A stretch of 64,000 bases of DNA from Neoceratodus forsteri (lineage: Eukaryota; Chordata; Ceratodontiformes; Ceratodontidae). Below the pieces are notes generated by a model that saw nothing but the letters and a program-made list of their open reading frames with translations, did no database searches and was not told the origin of the DNA. How positions within the stretch are numbered: the first letter of the stretch is position 1; each line of letters begins with the position of its first letter. Position numbers and translations under genes: made by a program. The stretch lies in the NCBI GenBank assembly GCA_016271365.2, contig CM057454.1:692803501-692867500 (forward strand). The letters run 5' to 3'. Shown piece after piece: positions 13,053 to 25,369 of the stretch.

Positions 13053-14640
13053 GTTATTTTTATTTATTTATTTGTTTCTTTAACTATTTATTTGTTAACC
13101 GAGTGGGTACACAGGTCCTAGAGACCGTTTTCCGGCATGGACCAGGCCATAGAGATGGCACATATACACAGATACAGAAGCTGTAGATACATCAAGTGAA
13201 GTTCACAAGCATTTCACAGTAAAGGATAAGTACAAAGATGATCTAGGATTTGACATTTGTGAATTAAATTTTAAGACTACATCAACAGCATGAAAGAGCA
13301 ATATGGTGGTGTAGCCATGATGGAGAGAAGATATGGGTGACAAGATGCTATAGGGTGCAATTGCATGTAGATTTGAAGAGGAGAGTGGAAAATAAATTGG
13401 ATTTGATGGTCAGTGAATGGCTTAGGTTGAAGACTGAGGAGGGGAGGCTATTCCAAAGTGTAACAGCTGCTACTGAGAATGCTTTCTGGCCCAAGTTTGT
13501 GTTAGAGAGAGGGACACTTAGCAATGGTTAGGACGAGGACCTCATCATCCTAGTGCTATGCTTATTGCAGAGGAATCTGCTAAGAGTGGAGGTTGAGCCT
13601 GCCACAAGGGTTTTATGGACAAGAGCACCCAGGTGGAAGTTGTGTCAGACCTGGGGAGAGAGTCAACCTAGAGACGTAAAAGAGAGAGCAGTAGTAACTG
13701 CTAGTTAGAGTGGTTGAGAAAATGAAATGACCGATGTAGTTATATGCAGTGTTTAGTCAATTGAAATCCCTGGGTGAGGTCTGTGAGATGACAAGGGAAC
13801 AGTACTCCAGGAGAGGGAGCATCATGCCCCTTCCTATCGCTAATCATGTCTCAGGGTAAGGTAATGTTTCACGCGGTAGCAAGCTCCAAACTGCTGGTGC
13901 ACTCTCTTGATAGTTGAGCTTACATGTTCACTGAACATAAGGGGAAGGGTTCCAGAGTGACTCCAAGATATTTGTAACCTTTGACATGCTCAAGAGGTGT
14001 GCCATCAGGGGCCGAGATAAAGAGAGACAGAGAGAGCTAACCATAATTTCAGATAATTTGTGGAGCTTTTGGCTGGAGCCAAATAGCATAGTATTGGTTT
14101 TCTTAACATTATCCAGTAGTTTGTTTTGTGGAAAAACAGTTGCGTGTTAATATGAAGTCATGAGCTAGGGAGTGGGTCAAGGAAGGAATACTGGGGGTCA
14201 TGCCTGTAAAGGATCAGATCTTCCACATACATAATGTTCAAACAATCAGGGTTTATGTGTAGCAGATATCTATAGAAAAAGAGTAGAGAATCGGGTCCAG
14301 TATGGATACTTGTGGGACACCACTGGTTACCTCTAGGGGAGACGAGAGAGCACCACTAACATATGCACTTTGAGACCTCCCAGAAAGTTAATGATGAAAC
14401 TAGTTTGCTGTCCCTTCAGAGAAACCAGATAAGACCAGTTTCTGTATGAGGAGGTTGTGAATGACGAGCTCGAAGGCTTTGCATAAGTTGATGAAGATGG
14501 CTCTGGTTAGACTACCTTCATCAGCAGATCTGAGTACATAGTCCAAGAAACAAGCTGTGACTGAGGTGGACTGTAACCCTTTCTGAAACCATGCTGTAGG
14601 GGGAAGAGAAATTATAACCAGTATACTAGGTGTGTGGAAG
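13053..14640 (-). mobile_element. Rex1-like LINE fragment, 5' truncated, in the host LINE
   Basis: Minus-strand reverse-transcriptase remnants include FIDL-type KAFELVIHNLLIQKL (14500-14420), a decayed block where GVPQGS is expected (about 14330), a YVEDLILY block in place of YADD (about 14220), and a later GTPLEHV/STIKRVHQQFGA region (14000-13900). It ends at 13053 in an AAATAAAT-rich tail on the minus strand. The 5' end stops within the reverse transcriptase, so endonuclease and earlier parts are missing. The host LINE reads up to 13052 (a KAFWSLVSHG-like segment) and resumes near 14641 (ITPITWEEHVHSLYF). A clear target duplication is not visible, which is usual for Rex1-type copies. Assignment to Rex1/Babar is by motif pattern only. 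Confidence 0.6.
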
Positions 14641-14858
14641 CCTATATTACTCCAATAACTTGGGAGGAACACGTTCACAGTCTCTATTTCTCTGCAGATG
14701 AAGATTTTGATAATTTTTGCTTAGATTGTGAATCCACAGTAGGTAATGTACAGTATTTTCTTTGGCTTTTCTGCATTCATAAAGAAGAAATACTACATGC
14801 TGTTAATTCATTGTCCTCAAATAAGGCCCAGGTCCTGATTGAATTCTATCAGATATCT

Positions 14859-14874
14859 AAAAATCCTTTGTTGA
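14859..14874. repeat. Target-site duplication, left copy (L1/Tx1 copy 2)
   Basis: aaaaatcctttgttga occurs here and at 21137-21152, bracketing the second L1/Tx1 LINE. The leading A residues overlap the poly-A tail in the right copy, so the secure core is atcctttgttga. Confidence 0.9.
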
Positions 14875-15030
14875 TGACGTGATGGCAGCTTAAGGGGAGA
14901 CAGCGCTTTTGGTCGACTCTGTCCTCGGCTCGATTTTCCTCAACCTTCAACGCAAAATCTCCCTGAAAGGTTATCACTAACGATAACGAAGTAGTCGGGG
15001 CATCTGCTGGTTACCGGCTTTACGATCGGA

Positions 15031-15822
15031 ATGGAAGCCTTTGTCAAAAAGCAGACCGGAAAGCACACGCCACCTCCCTCTCCAGAAAAAGAGCAGGCCG
15101 CAAAGCGACCCCGGCAGGGATCAAGTAAGTCTACCCAGGGTTCAGCGGCTTTTACTGAGGAGCGCTTCCTAGAAATTATTGGGCCCATTCAAAGCTCAAT
15201 TCAGGAGATCTTTACTGAAGTTCACAGTTTCAAGGCTTCTATCAAATGTTGAGCACTCGAGTGGATGACAATGACGCCAGGTTGAAATCCTAGAAGCCAG
15301 AAATGACAAAATGGAGCTGAACTATACCTCACTCAGTAGAAAGCTTAAAGGAATGGAATAAAAGCTTGAAGATTTAGAAGGAGAAGTCGTGAAACAACCT
15401 AATAATTATTGGTATCCGGAGAAAGAGGAGGCACAATGCCCATTCAGTTTGTGCAGAAGCTTCTGGAAAAGGTTGCAGGCTCGTCTCCAAACAACTCGAT
15501 TTATATTATAGAGCGAGCCCACAGATATCTTTGGCCGCCTCCTGCACCTGGGGCCCCACCGAGACCAATAATCTGTAAATTACTGAACTTTTTAGATAAG
15601 CAACACATACTAGGCAAAGTGAAAGCATTACAGGAGGTTTTGTGGAACGGAAAATCAATACGTATTACACATGATTTGCCACAATCAGTACGTATCAAAC
15701 GGCAAGAGCTTCATCCTGTTGTTTCAAAATTGATTGCTGCTAGTATCCCATATAGGGTTAGATACCCGGCTGTCCTGCAAGTTAAAGTCAAAGATCAATG
15801 GCATTTCTGTGGAAATGGCTAA
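15031..15822 (+). pseudogene. L1/Tx1 ORF1, copy 2, frameshifted
   Basis: The N-terminal piece (15031-15252) is basic and proline-rich and leads into what should be the coiled coil. The frame is then lost, and the coiled-coil region (15253-15400) carries stops. The C-terminal piece (15409-15822) keeps the RNA-recognition and C-terminal domain motifs IIERAHRYL, RPIICKLLNFLDKQ and ITHDLPQSVR, and ends at a natural stop. The start is the first ATG of the frame that leads into the conserved region. Its role is the RNA-binding partner of ORF2. Confidence 0.82.
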
Positions 15823-16686
15823 GCAAGAACTGCCTAAATTGCTGCAAGAGCTATTCAAATAATTGCTACCAGTCTGTTCTCCTGTGGCATAGATGTGGGA
15901 CTGCTTCCCAGAAGAGAAGGAACCTGTTTATTGGAGCTGGATGTTTAGGACGTTTTACCAGCTTTCATTGTTTGTTGATGTTTGGCTAAAGACTTAAAAA
16001 CTTGCCTGACTTGCTGAAGGGTTTTTTTTTTCTTTTTTTCCATGCAGCAAACGAAGACTCTGCCTGCAAAGGGACATATTTGGTGGGGTCATCCCAGATG
16101 TTTAGGGGCTCCGTTTGGACGTCCTCCAGGACATGATGGCTGTTACGTTCTCTAGTTGCTTGTAATGCAAATACGCTATGGTAGGACCTCGATATATCTC
16201 TGTCGACACCGGGAAGACCTTCTTCAATGATTCACAATGACCCCACAACAGGATCAGAAATGTCACCTGGTTACTACTTGGAGACTTATTTGTGGTAGTC
16301 TCTTCCTGGATCAATGACGATTTGAGCCATGATGAAGGAACCGCCTCAAAGAGCTGTCGATAAAAGCTGCCAGAGTCATCTATGGATTGACCTTGGCAGA
16401 GATCTGCTATATACTCTATGTTGTTCAGTCTGTTAAGCTTCACCTGCTAAATGTGGGGTCTGGGTTTTTTTTTTTTCTCTCAGCAGGCAAGAACGAACAA
16501 TTACAAGAGCTCTTGAGAATCAGTTTGATAATAGCTCTTCGGGTAATCCATTGTTTAACCATGTAATAGATGCTAGTATTGAAATTATATATTAGCGATC
16601 ATGTCCTGCTTCATGGAAAGGAGAGTTATTTTAAAGTTGCTACTTGTTGGTAGTAAGGTGTTGGGTATTTTCATAGCTTTGCCCTC

Positions 16687-16712
<26 letters not shown>
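16687..16712. repeat. (ATT)n microsatellite
   Basis: About eight ATT repeats in the spacer between ORF1 and ORF2 of L1/Tx1 copy 2. Confidence 0.9.
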
Positions 16713-16717
<5 letters not shown>

Positions 16718-17114
16718 TCAGGGGCATGAGGGTAATTATGTTACGGGGTTAAAGTTAAGTACAAGTTCTGAAAGTCGTTACCGGGGATGGGAGACCGTAG
16801 CACTGCTTAGGCTAGCTTTAACATCACATGGCGAGTTGGAATAGTGGTGCAGTTGTTAGAACTGGGGGGTATTGTTGGTTTGTTGGGTTGGATGGGTTTT
16901 TGAAGTGTTGGAATAGGTACAGATTAAGGGAGAGGGGTCTTTTTGGGGGGGATGGGAGATGGGGGGGAGGAGGGAGGCTGCGCAGGATCTACTATTTATC
17001 ACCTGGATGATGATTATTCCATGTTTGATATTCTTTCCACAGCTGTGGATATGATAAATGTGAGAGGCTCTCCTATGTGTGTGCCTTCTCTACCATTTCT
17101 AGACCCATTATCTT

Positions 17115-20100
17115 TTGTATGGCATGAGTAATAGATACCATGCTGTGAGTTGGAACATTAAAGGGGCCAAAGACAGGGTTAAAAGACAGGTAGTCTTGAA
17201 GCACCTGCAGCTTCTACGTGCACAAATAGTCATTTTGCAAGAAACTCATCTCAGAAGGGATGATGTGCACTTATTCAGGAAGATATGGGTTGGTCAGGCC
17301 TATGGAGCTGGGGTTTCTACAAGTAAAGGTGGGGTGGTGATCTTGTTAGCTAAGAGTGTTCCGTTTAAATTGGTCAACGAGATATGGGATCCTGAGGGAA
17401 GGTATATTGTGATCCATGGCTTGCTGGAATCCTGTCCAGTTACCTTTGGATCGATTTACGGCCCAAATATCGACTCTCTCTCCTTTTTTACGAGGTTGTT
17501 AAATGTCATCACCGAGAACCCCCCTGGATCTATATTATTAGGTGGCGACTGGAACTTGGTCCTACAGACCGAATTAGACTGATCCGACCGAGCTCGTTTG
17601 GGCTTATCTCCAGCTCAAAGGGCTTTGAGAGAACTTATAGATGCCGTGTCTCTTGCAGATATATGGCGAATATTTAACCTTACTGAGAGGCAATATACTT
17701 TTTTCTCAGCGACACATAAAACATATTCTAGAATTGATTATTTACTTATAAGCCTATATGCAATTCCCGGGGTTACTCACGTTGGCATTTCGGCAAGGGT
17801 TATCTCCGACCATGCTCCGGTGGATATGGAGTTTAGTTTAGGTGCCAGATCGAGACGCCCTTCTTTGTGGCGGCTGAATAACCAGATGTTAAAAGATACT
17901 GCTACCTTCGAACATATTAAAGAGCACATTAACTCGTCTTTTGTTCACAATTTGGGGTCGGTTGAAAAATATGATATGGTCTGGGCTTCCTAAAGTGTTC
18001 AGTGAGGGTGAGTTCATTAAAATAGCGTCTGTTAGGGCCAAGCGCCAGAAGGGTATAATGGAGGACCTTTTAACCGACATCAGAAATATGGAAAGCTCCT
18101 TATCCCGATCCTCACCTAGTGAGGAATGGACCAAATTACACCAGCTACGGGCCCAGTATGCAGGTTTACTAGCACAGAAAGCTGAACTGTCCTTACATAG
18201 GACTAAACTCCAATATTTAGATGTAGGAGAAAAAGCAAGTAGACTCCTTGCGATGCGCCTCCGTCAGCTAGAGGCATCACATTATGTGGCTGGCATTCAC
18301 TCTGAGGAGGAGGGTAGGGTAATCACTGAGTCGCACAAAATGGGTGAAATGTTCAAATCCTTTTACCAAAATCTGTATTCAGTGGCCTCTACTACCCCCT
18401 CCTCGATCTCAGATATATATGCCTACCTTCGTTCTGTTGCCTGCCCAAGGTTCCTGCAGAGGATGCGGCTCTGCTGTGCGACTCGATCTCTGTAGCAGAA
18501 ATCCGAGAAGCAATTCAGCAGTTACCTCTAGATAAATCTCCCGGGCCAGACGAGCTCTCTAACAATTTTTATAAAGCCTATCAAGACATCCTTGCACCCA
18601 CGCTAATGGAATTGTTTGGATTCTGGTTTGAGCAGGGCATGTCAGAAGCGAGGCTTTTAAAAGCGGTGATATCCTTGATTTTAAAACCAGGAAAGGACCC
18701 CCTGGATCTTAGTAGTTACCGGCCTATTTCATTATTAAACACTGATGTGAAAATATTGGCTAAAGTATTAGCAAATAGACTCTCTAAAATTATTGATAAA
18801 CTAATAGGGCAAGAACAAGTGGGGTTCATGGCTGGGAGGTTGTCTCAAGATCATGTGAGTAAACTAATGCATTTAATAACAGTGGCCAGAGACTCTGACA
18901 TTCTGACAGTTTTAGTCTCTTTAGATGCTGAAAAGGCATTTGATAGAGTCTCCTGGGACTTTCTCTTTGCCACTTTAGCCTCCTTTGGTTTCCCGGAAGA
19001 CTTTGTCAAATGGATAAAAGTTCTATATTCCTGCCCTACTGCTAAAGTGAAGTGCAATGGGCTGCTGTCCTCGTCATTCGTGTTGGCCCGTGGAACTAGA
19101 CAGGGGGTGCCCATTATCCCCGTTGCTTTTTAACCTATATTTAGAACCCCTGCTTCTTAGATTGAAAGCTAATGTCATGATCTCCGGGATTCATGTCGGG
19201 GTAACTAGATATGCTCTATCGGCTTATGCCGATGATATTTTATTACATCTAGAAAATCCCGAGGTCTCGATTCCGGCACTGCTAGAGGAGATCGCGGAGT
19301 TTTCTAAAGGGTCGTTTTACAAGTTGAATCGAGAGAAAACCAAAATATTTCCCTTAAACCATCGAGTAAATAAGGCGGTGTTAGCTCCCCCTTGGTCTAG
19401 CGTGGGAGTCGAGATCAATGGTATATCTAGGTATCAAGATCTTTAGAGATCTTTCCGCTATCCGGCGTAATAATATAGATGCCCTTATTAAAACAATTAC
19501 TAAGGATCTTGAAAGATGGCAAGATCTCCCAATCTCATTATGGGGCCGATTGAGCGTTATTAAAATGAACCTCTTGCCTAGAATATTGTATCTGCTGGGC
19601 ATGTTAGGATTTTATATCCCCAAAATCTGGTTTTCAAAATTGAGAAGAAGGTTGAATCTTTTTTTGTGGAGTAGAAAAAAGATACGTAGATCCTACCACA
19701 AGTTAACCACACCTAAAGTTAGGGGTGGCCTGGCCGCCCTCTTTTTTCATATACTACCTAGCGCAACATCTAGGCAAGTTATGTTACTGGCTAGAAAAAG
19801 GAGCACGAATATACGTTCCTTTATGGGTGACTATTGAGAAATACCTGGCTTCCCAGGTAAGATGGAATTACACTTTCGCTTCTTTATATTTCTTAGGTCC
19901 CATATCCCCAAAGCCTTGAAATAATCCCATGGGATGGTCGATAAAGCGTCCTTCAGGCACAAGCATTATTGGCAGTTAAATGGTGTCAATCTTCGAATCA
20001 GCCATTGATAATAATCCGCATTTCAAAATCGGCAATGCACCGATTGCCAAGTCCTTTTGGCATAGATTGAAATGCTGTAAGGTATCAGATGTCTGGAGAG

Positions 20101-20921
20101 AGGGTAAATTTTTATTTCCAGCTCAATCTGGTGGCTCCGACAATCTCTCTAGTAAAGAGTCTTTTAAATCCTTGCAAGTTAATAAAGCCCTGTCCAGGTT
20201 TCACAAACATTTTATAATTGCGGATATAGGGGAAAAGGATCCTACTGTGTTATTGTAGGTTGCCTCACGGAGGAATAAAGTTTCTATTTTATATAAAACC
20301 TTGCTAGACTGGGACACCAGATTACAGTCAGGTCTCTGTCCTTATTGGATCAAAGAATTGGGTATCCCGGGCGATCCTAAGATATGGGATAGTGTCTGGA
20401 CTACTTTATATAGAACTGTTAAACAGTATAGGCTCAGGGCAGTAAATTACAACATATTGCATAATCTGTATCTAACTCCCTCTAAGTTATACAGAATAGA
20501 CCGGGTGCACAAACCAATGTGCTGTAAATGTAAGACAGGAGAGGGGTCCCTTTATCATATGTTGTGGTTATGCCCGTGTATTAAAGTCTTGTGGCAAACT
20601 ATTTGTAACTCCCTAGATTCGATTCTCGGTTTGCGGGACCTTTTCACCCCTGAAGTTTGCCTAGTAAATTTTTTCCCTGGTGGCACCCCAAGCAAAAGAA
20701 AGGCACACATGGCATTGATAACGGCAACTGCAAAGCTAGTAATAGTGAGGCATTAGACCGACGAGAAAGCACCTTCAATTATGGAATGGTATAGGGAATG
20801 CGTCTTGGCACTGCAGCTGGAGAAACACATAGCGGCTATGCGAAACAGAACTAACGCATTCTCTACTCGCTGGGGTAGTTTAGAAGCCATTATGGCGATA
20901 TGGAAATCTCCAAATATATAA
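17115..20921 (+). pseudogene. L1/Tx1 ORF2 (endonuclease-reverse transcriptase), copy 2, broken
   Basis: The 3807-bp region equals 1269 codons, the normal L1 ORF2 size. The endonuclease opens with HAVSWNIKG and shows ILQETH, LLGGDWNL, SRIDYLL and SDHAPV (17145-17830). The reverse transcriptase carries SYRPISLLN, SLDAEKAFDRVSW, GTRQG and YADD (19225-19236). The C-terminal CCKCKTGEGSLYHMLWLCPC stretch (20520-20577) looks like a zinc-knuckle. Breaks include an in-frame TGA at 17580, frameshifts near 17960, 18500, 19110, 19420 and 19850, and a TAG at 20754 that replaces a Trp in the conserved RHWTDE-like position. Beyond that stop the frame stays open to TAA at 20919-20921. The start is set by the endonuclease opening. 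Confidence 0.88.
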
Positions 20922-21136
20922 ATGTATTTCTCTGTGTCATAGATACGTGATTTGTAGTACTGCGCAGCCTTGGGGAGGGAGGCTGGGGAGGGGGAGGGAC
21001 AGTTTTGTATTTCTTTTTTCTTTTCTCTTTCTTTTCCTTTTTTGGCTTATTTGTTTTCTTTTTATGTACCTTTCTGCCCTTACGAAGTCACATGAAGTTG
21101 TATATCTGGTACTAAAATTAATAAAGAGTTAAAAAA

Positions 21137-21152
21137 AAAAATCCTTTGTTGA
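21137..21152. repeat. Target-site duplication, right copy (L1/Tx1 copy 2)
   Basis: Second copy of aaaaatcctttgttga directly after the poly-A tail. The host LINE frame continues from here (NPLLTGDFL). Confidence 0.9.
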
Positions 21153-21725
21153 CTGGTGACTTTTTATATTTGTGGTTATTTTTAACTTTTTTTCTTAAAA
21201 TGGAGACTTTTCCCTTAAGTTGGAAATGCAGAATTATATTTCCTATATTCAGAAAAGGACTTCCATAGGATTCAAGTATGTATAGACCTATTGGTTTAAT
21301 TGACTCTTCTCAGAACATTTTTTCTAAAATAATTTTAACTGCGCTCCAGACCTTGATCACTGAAAACTGCTTTCTTAATAAAGTACAGAATGGTTTCAAA
21401 AGTAACAGATCAATGGTCCAAGATTGTTATGTGCTGTCCCACCTTATCTGGAAGTATTTCAGTATTAAAAATTCTAAACATTTCTGTAGTTTTATTGATC
21501 TTAAGTCCATATTTGATAGCATAAGCCACAATTTATTATGGCAAAAACCTCACGCATTAAATATTGATTCAGACATATTGAAAATCCTAATAAGATTACA
21601 TCAGGATACATGGATTAAGGTGCAGTATAATCAGGATGGGGGTTAACACACCAATTAAAATTAACTTGGGAGTACACCAGGGCTGCCTCTTGGCTCTCAC
21701 AGTATTTAATTTATACATCAACAAT

Positions 21726-21736
21726 ATAATAGATCA
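21726..21736. repeat. Target-site duplication, left copy (0.5-kb retroposon)
   Basis: ataatagatca here and at 22246-22256, an exact 11-bp match, brackets the insertion between them. Confidence 0.85.
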
Positions 21737-22245
21737 TACCTACACAGTGGTGCTGAGGGTTGAGGCACTGGATGCCACACCTTGCATCACACTGGTAAAC
21801 CAGGATTGGGCCACCAGGGGCCAGCTGGGGGGGGATTGCAAGGATCAGATTGATGCAGCCATCAGGCAGCTCACCTCCTTGGGGTGGGACACAAGGGTTT
21901 CCCTGGCACTTGGCTGCCTCCCAGCAGAGGCTGGGTGGCAGTGCCATACCAGAGGGGAACCTGGCAATAGTCCAGGTGGGTAGAAAGGGCCATCACTGGG
22001 GCCATGGTGTGCCTGCTCATCTCCATGCTCATGGGCAACCACATTCCGGAGCCTCGAGTTAGGGAGGGAGAAAATGACAGAACAATCAGAGCCGTGGCTC
22101 AATGAAGCCCCCAGGCTGGCCCCAGTGTTCTACAGGGGCATGAGAGGGATGGTGCCTCAAACAACTGTGGAGTCCATTACGGTCATCCGACATGGGACAG
22201 CCGCCCGCTGTGGAACAAAAATACCGGACAGAAAAAAAAAAAACC
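21737..22245 (+). mobile_element. Poly-A retroposon of unknown family, 509 bp
   Basis: A GC-rich block interrupts the host LINE reverse transcriptase just before its YADD motif. It ends in a 12-A run and has exact 11-bp direct repeats, both marks of LINE-mediated retroposition. It carries no recognisable domain; several overlapping short frames exist on both strands, none convincing. I see no A/B box promoter of a tRNA-derived SINE at its 5' end. It could be a SINE, a truncated LINE 3' end or a processed transcript. A database search with the 509 bp would decide. Confidence 0.7.
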
Positions 22246-22256
22246 ATAATAGATCA
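22246..22256. repeat. Target-site duplication, right copy (0.5-kb retroposon)
   Basis: Exact second copy of ataatagatca, after which the host LINE reading frame resumes into the YADD block. Confidence 0.85.
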
Positions 22257-22804
22257 AATAGAACAGTCTCCAACACATTCACCATCAGCATTTAATAAAA
22301 ACAAATCTTGTCTAGCTTATGCAGATGATAGTGTTCTGATGTCCACTTCATTTCTGGGATTATAAAAAAGTGGAATACTTTTTTAAACTATGTACAGAAA
22401 GTAAATTAACCATTGATATAGATAAAAAATTGTTGTTTTTGGAAAAAGAAAAAGTAGGACCCCGACCTTATTCATTAAAAAACAGAAGATATGTATTGAG
22501 AAATACTATTATTATCTTGGGGTAAGATTTTCAAAAAATTTCCTCTGGAAAAATCATATCTAGTTGATGGAGACTAAATTCTAAATGCCCTTTAATGCTT
22601 TTAAAAGATTTAATGCTTGACTGGGTAAAGGTTCAATAAGTGGCATACTTAGAGTTATAAATGCAAAAATTAAAACTTGTATATTATATGCAGCTGAAAT
22701 ATGGTCTTCACCAATATAAAAAAACAACTGATAGTCCTACTTAATAAAAATATTAAAACAAACTGTTAGTCCTACTTAATAAAATCTATCACTGAAAGGC
22801 CTTT

Positions 22805-23873
22805 TCTTTGAAGGTAAAGGTTGCTTTTTCAAATCTGGACTTAGAGTTGGAAATGATGCACAATCTTGAACTAGGAACTAGGAAACTGGAGGAAGACACA
22901 ATCTTTCTTGATTTCTGAGGGAAGTATGTCTTACTTTTAATTTTTCACTGGTTTTTGCTTGTTACAGTGCAGGGCTTCAAACAGGCATGGGATAGGCATA
23001 AGGGAGCAATACAAATGACTATGAATAGATAGGTCACTGACAGAGCAAAGGCCGATGGCACATTTATAAGATAGAAAAAGAAATGGGCAGACTGGATGGG
23101 CCTTGCGGTCCTTATCTGCCGTCAACTTCTATGTTTCTATGTTTCTATGACTCAAGAAAGGGCTTGCAATAGTGCTGATCTTTTTGTAGATTGCGACTTT
23201 ACACACAGAGGGATTAAAATACTGCCGATTTTTTTTTCTTTTTCTGTGAATTTGGTGCTTTATTTGTAGCTTGATAGTATTGTGGTGCCATTTTGCAACA
23301 AACATTTAAGTTTTCACTGGTGGGTTCTTTCATTCCAGCAGTCAGTCGAGTGTGTATTAGAGACAGACAAGGTCTCAGGAACTGCTTGCATCACAGGTAT
23401 TGTCAACCAATAGTTTTTTGTGGAGTTTTTCAGACCTGTTCTGACATGTATAAGCCAAAAGTGTCTAAGCAGATTCAGACAGAAAGACATCTTTGAAGGT
23501 AAAGGTTGCTTTTACAAATCTGAACTTGGAGCTGGAAAGGATGCATAGTCTTCAACTAGGAACTAGGAAACCGGAGGAAGACACAATCTTTCTTGATTTC
23601 TGAGGGAAGTGTGCCTTACTTTTAATTTTTCACTGGTTTTTGCTTGTTTGAATCAAGAAGGGGTTTGCAATACTATTGATCTTTTTGTAGATTGTTACTT
23701 TACGCACAGAGGGATTAAAATACTGCTTATTTTTTTTCTGTGAATTTAGTGTTTTATTTGTAGCTTGAAAGTATTTTGGTTCCTTTTTGCAACAAACATT
23801 TAAGTTTTCACTGGTGGGTTCTTTCATTCCAGCAGTCAGTCGCGTGTGTATTAGAGACAGACATAGCCTCAGA
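22805..23873 (+). repeat. Two tandem upstream units of CR1 copy 1
   Basis: Unit A (22805-about 23382) and unit B (23491-23873) are about 90 percent alike by eye over several hundred bases. Both contain the stretches ctttgaaggtaaaggttgct and ttcactggtgggttctttca. Unit A also holds a 186-bp insertion. Removing it gives a period near 500 bp. They lie directly upstream of the CR1 ORF1 on the same strand, where a 5' UTR promoter array would sit. Confidence 0.75.
22964..23149 (+). mobile_element. Short CR1 3' tail inserted in tandem unit A
   Basis: A CR1 3' end (GGCAGACTGGATGGGCC...TCTATGTTTCTATG) sits between tgcttgtt and gactcaagaa. The matching place in unit B is uninterrupted, so this copy arrived after the units were duplicated. 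It is strongly 5' truncated, as is usual for CR1. Confidence 0.85.
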
Positions 23874-24227
23874 AGGTTCGAACTGGATTGGTCTGATTGT
23901 CCTCACAACACAGAACAGGTGAATTGCCCAAACCCTACCATCCCCCATTCCCACACTCCTTTGGCTAACCTAGCTTTTTGGGGTTAGGAAGGAAGGTGTG
24001 ACAACTTCCTGCTCAGACACAAAACAAGGTGGGGTGTGCCACAGAAGGCAGACAGGCAGTGTTGCATAAGCTGGGAGGATATCTTCTTGTGAGTGCTATT
24101 TAAAAAAAAAATGTGGGGGGTCCTAGTATGTAGGCCCTTGTAAAAAGGATACACTACTAAGGGGAAGTGAGGTTCCCTAATAGTGAAACAAAAAGCATAC
24201 ACAATTTCATCAGGGAGGGAGATAAAC

Positions 24228-25022
24228 ATGTGGGGAGTGGTGCAATGCACTGGCTGTGGGGCAGCAGTCTTCCGAGAGACATTCTGGAGACTGCGATGCT
24301 GCCCTATTTGCAGACACCTCCCTGCTCTGAGGGAAGAGGTTGCCCATCCCAGGCAAATCAGGCAAGGAGTAGGGAAACCTCCTCCCCCACTCAAGACCTG
24401 GCAGGGGATTGGGAAATCACCACCCCCACCCAAAGACCACTAAGGCCATAGCCACTGCCTCAGAGGTTGCCAAGAATAAGGAGTGGTTTAACTACAGTGG
24501 GCTCAGGGAGGGTCAGAGTGGTGGAACAGAGGTCCATCCCCCCAGTTGTACCTCTCCACAATTCATATGACTTTCTGGTAGAGCGTTGTTCCTCTATGGA
24601 GACACCCTCAGTGTAGACCAAGGAGGATCATGGGAACCTTCAGAAAGGAGACGCACAGAAGGGTGGCACCGGATCCCACAAGGGAAAGAAACAACTCCTG
24701 GTCAGGGGATCAATCGTTAGGGAGGTAGAACTGGGGGAGGGAGAGGAGACGGTGGTAAGGTACATGGAGTGAGAGGAAGTGAATCCTCAAGATTGTGGGA
24801 GCAGCTACATGGAAGAGGGAGCTGGATGTCATTGTCCATCTAGGGACAAATGATCTCACTGGGAATGGGAAGAGAGCTGTGCAGGAGGAGTTTGTGGAGT
24901 TGAGGAGGGGCCTTAGACAAGTAGCAAGCATGGTAACCTTCTCAGAGATGCTGCCTGTCTATGGTATGGGTGAGAGTAGGGTCCTCTGCACCCTGGAATT
25001 CAATGAATGGTTGAAAAACTAG
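24228..25022 (+). pseudogene. CR1 ORF1 (zinc-finger and esterase-like protein), copy 1
   Basis: CR1 ORF1 proteins combine a Cys-rich N-terminal finger with an SGNH-type esterase domain; they bind element RNA and may act at membranes. Here the finger is visible at the start (CTGCGAAVF then RCCPICRHL, giving C-x2-C and C-x2-C pairs). The esterase catalytic region is visible near 24820-24900 (VIVHLGTNDL). Both parts lie in the same frame, but several stops separate them (24443 and following), so the gene is dead. The ATG at 24228 is chosen because the matching position opens CR1 copy 3 as well. Confidence 0.78.
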
Positions 25023-25369
25023 TGTGGAGCACAGGGTTTTGGCTTCATTGGGAACTGGGGGTCCACCTGGAGGGATACAGGCCTATACTGGTATGGTGGT
25101 CTGCATCTGTCCGGAAGAGGAACCAGGATCCTAGGTGATAGGTTTAAATGCTTCATTGGCAAGCTTTTAAACAAGCCAAGGGGGGGAAGGCACTGAAAAC
25201 AAGTAATGAATTCATAGCCTCCCCCCAAAAAAACAGGGTAGTTAGTGAGGTTAACACCAAGGTAGAGAGGACAATAGGGGGCAGAGCAGGGGTAAATGGA
25301 GAAAAAGGCAAAGGCAGTAAGTACGGGGATGGGGCTAAAAGTGGTAAGGTCATCAAAAAATGGAAGGTG

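Larger units (their letters stand above)
14875..21136 (+). mobile_element. Full-length L1/Tx1-type LINE, copy 2, nested in the host LINE
   Basis: A 6262-bp plus-strand LINE. It has a 5' leader to 15030, ORF1 (15031-15822), a long inter-ORF spacer with an ATT microsatellite, ORF2 (17115-20921), a 3' UTR with AATAAA at 21120-21125 and a poly-A tail ending at 21136. Target duplications flank it, and the host LINE sequence ...ISKNPLL is cut and resumes as NPLLTGDFL, so this insertion is younger than the host. ORF2 is a diverged relative of copy 1: it has YADD instead of FADD and a different C-terminal end. The two are therefore different subfamilies. Several frameshifts and stops make it dead. 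Confidence 0.92.
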
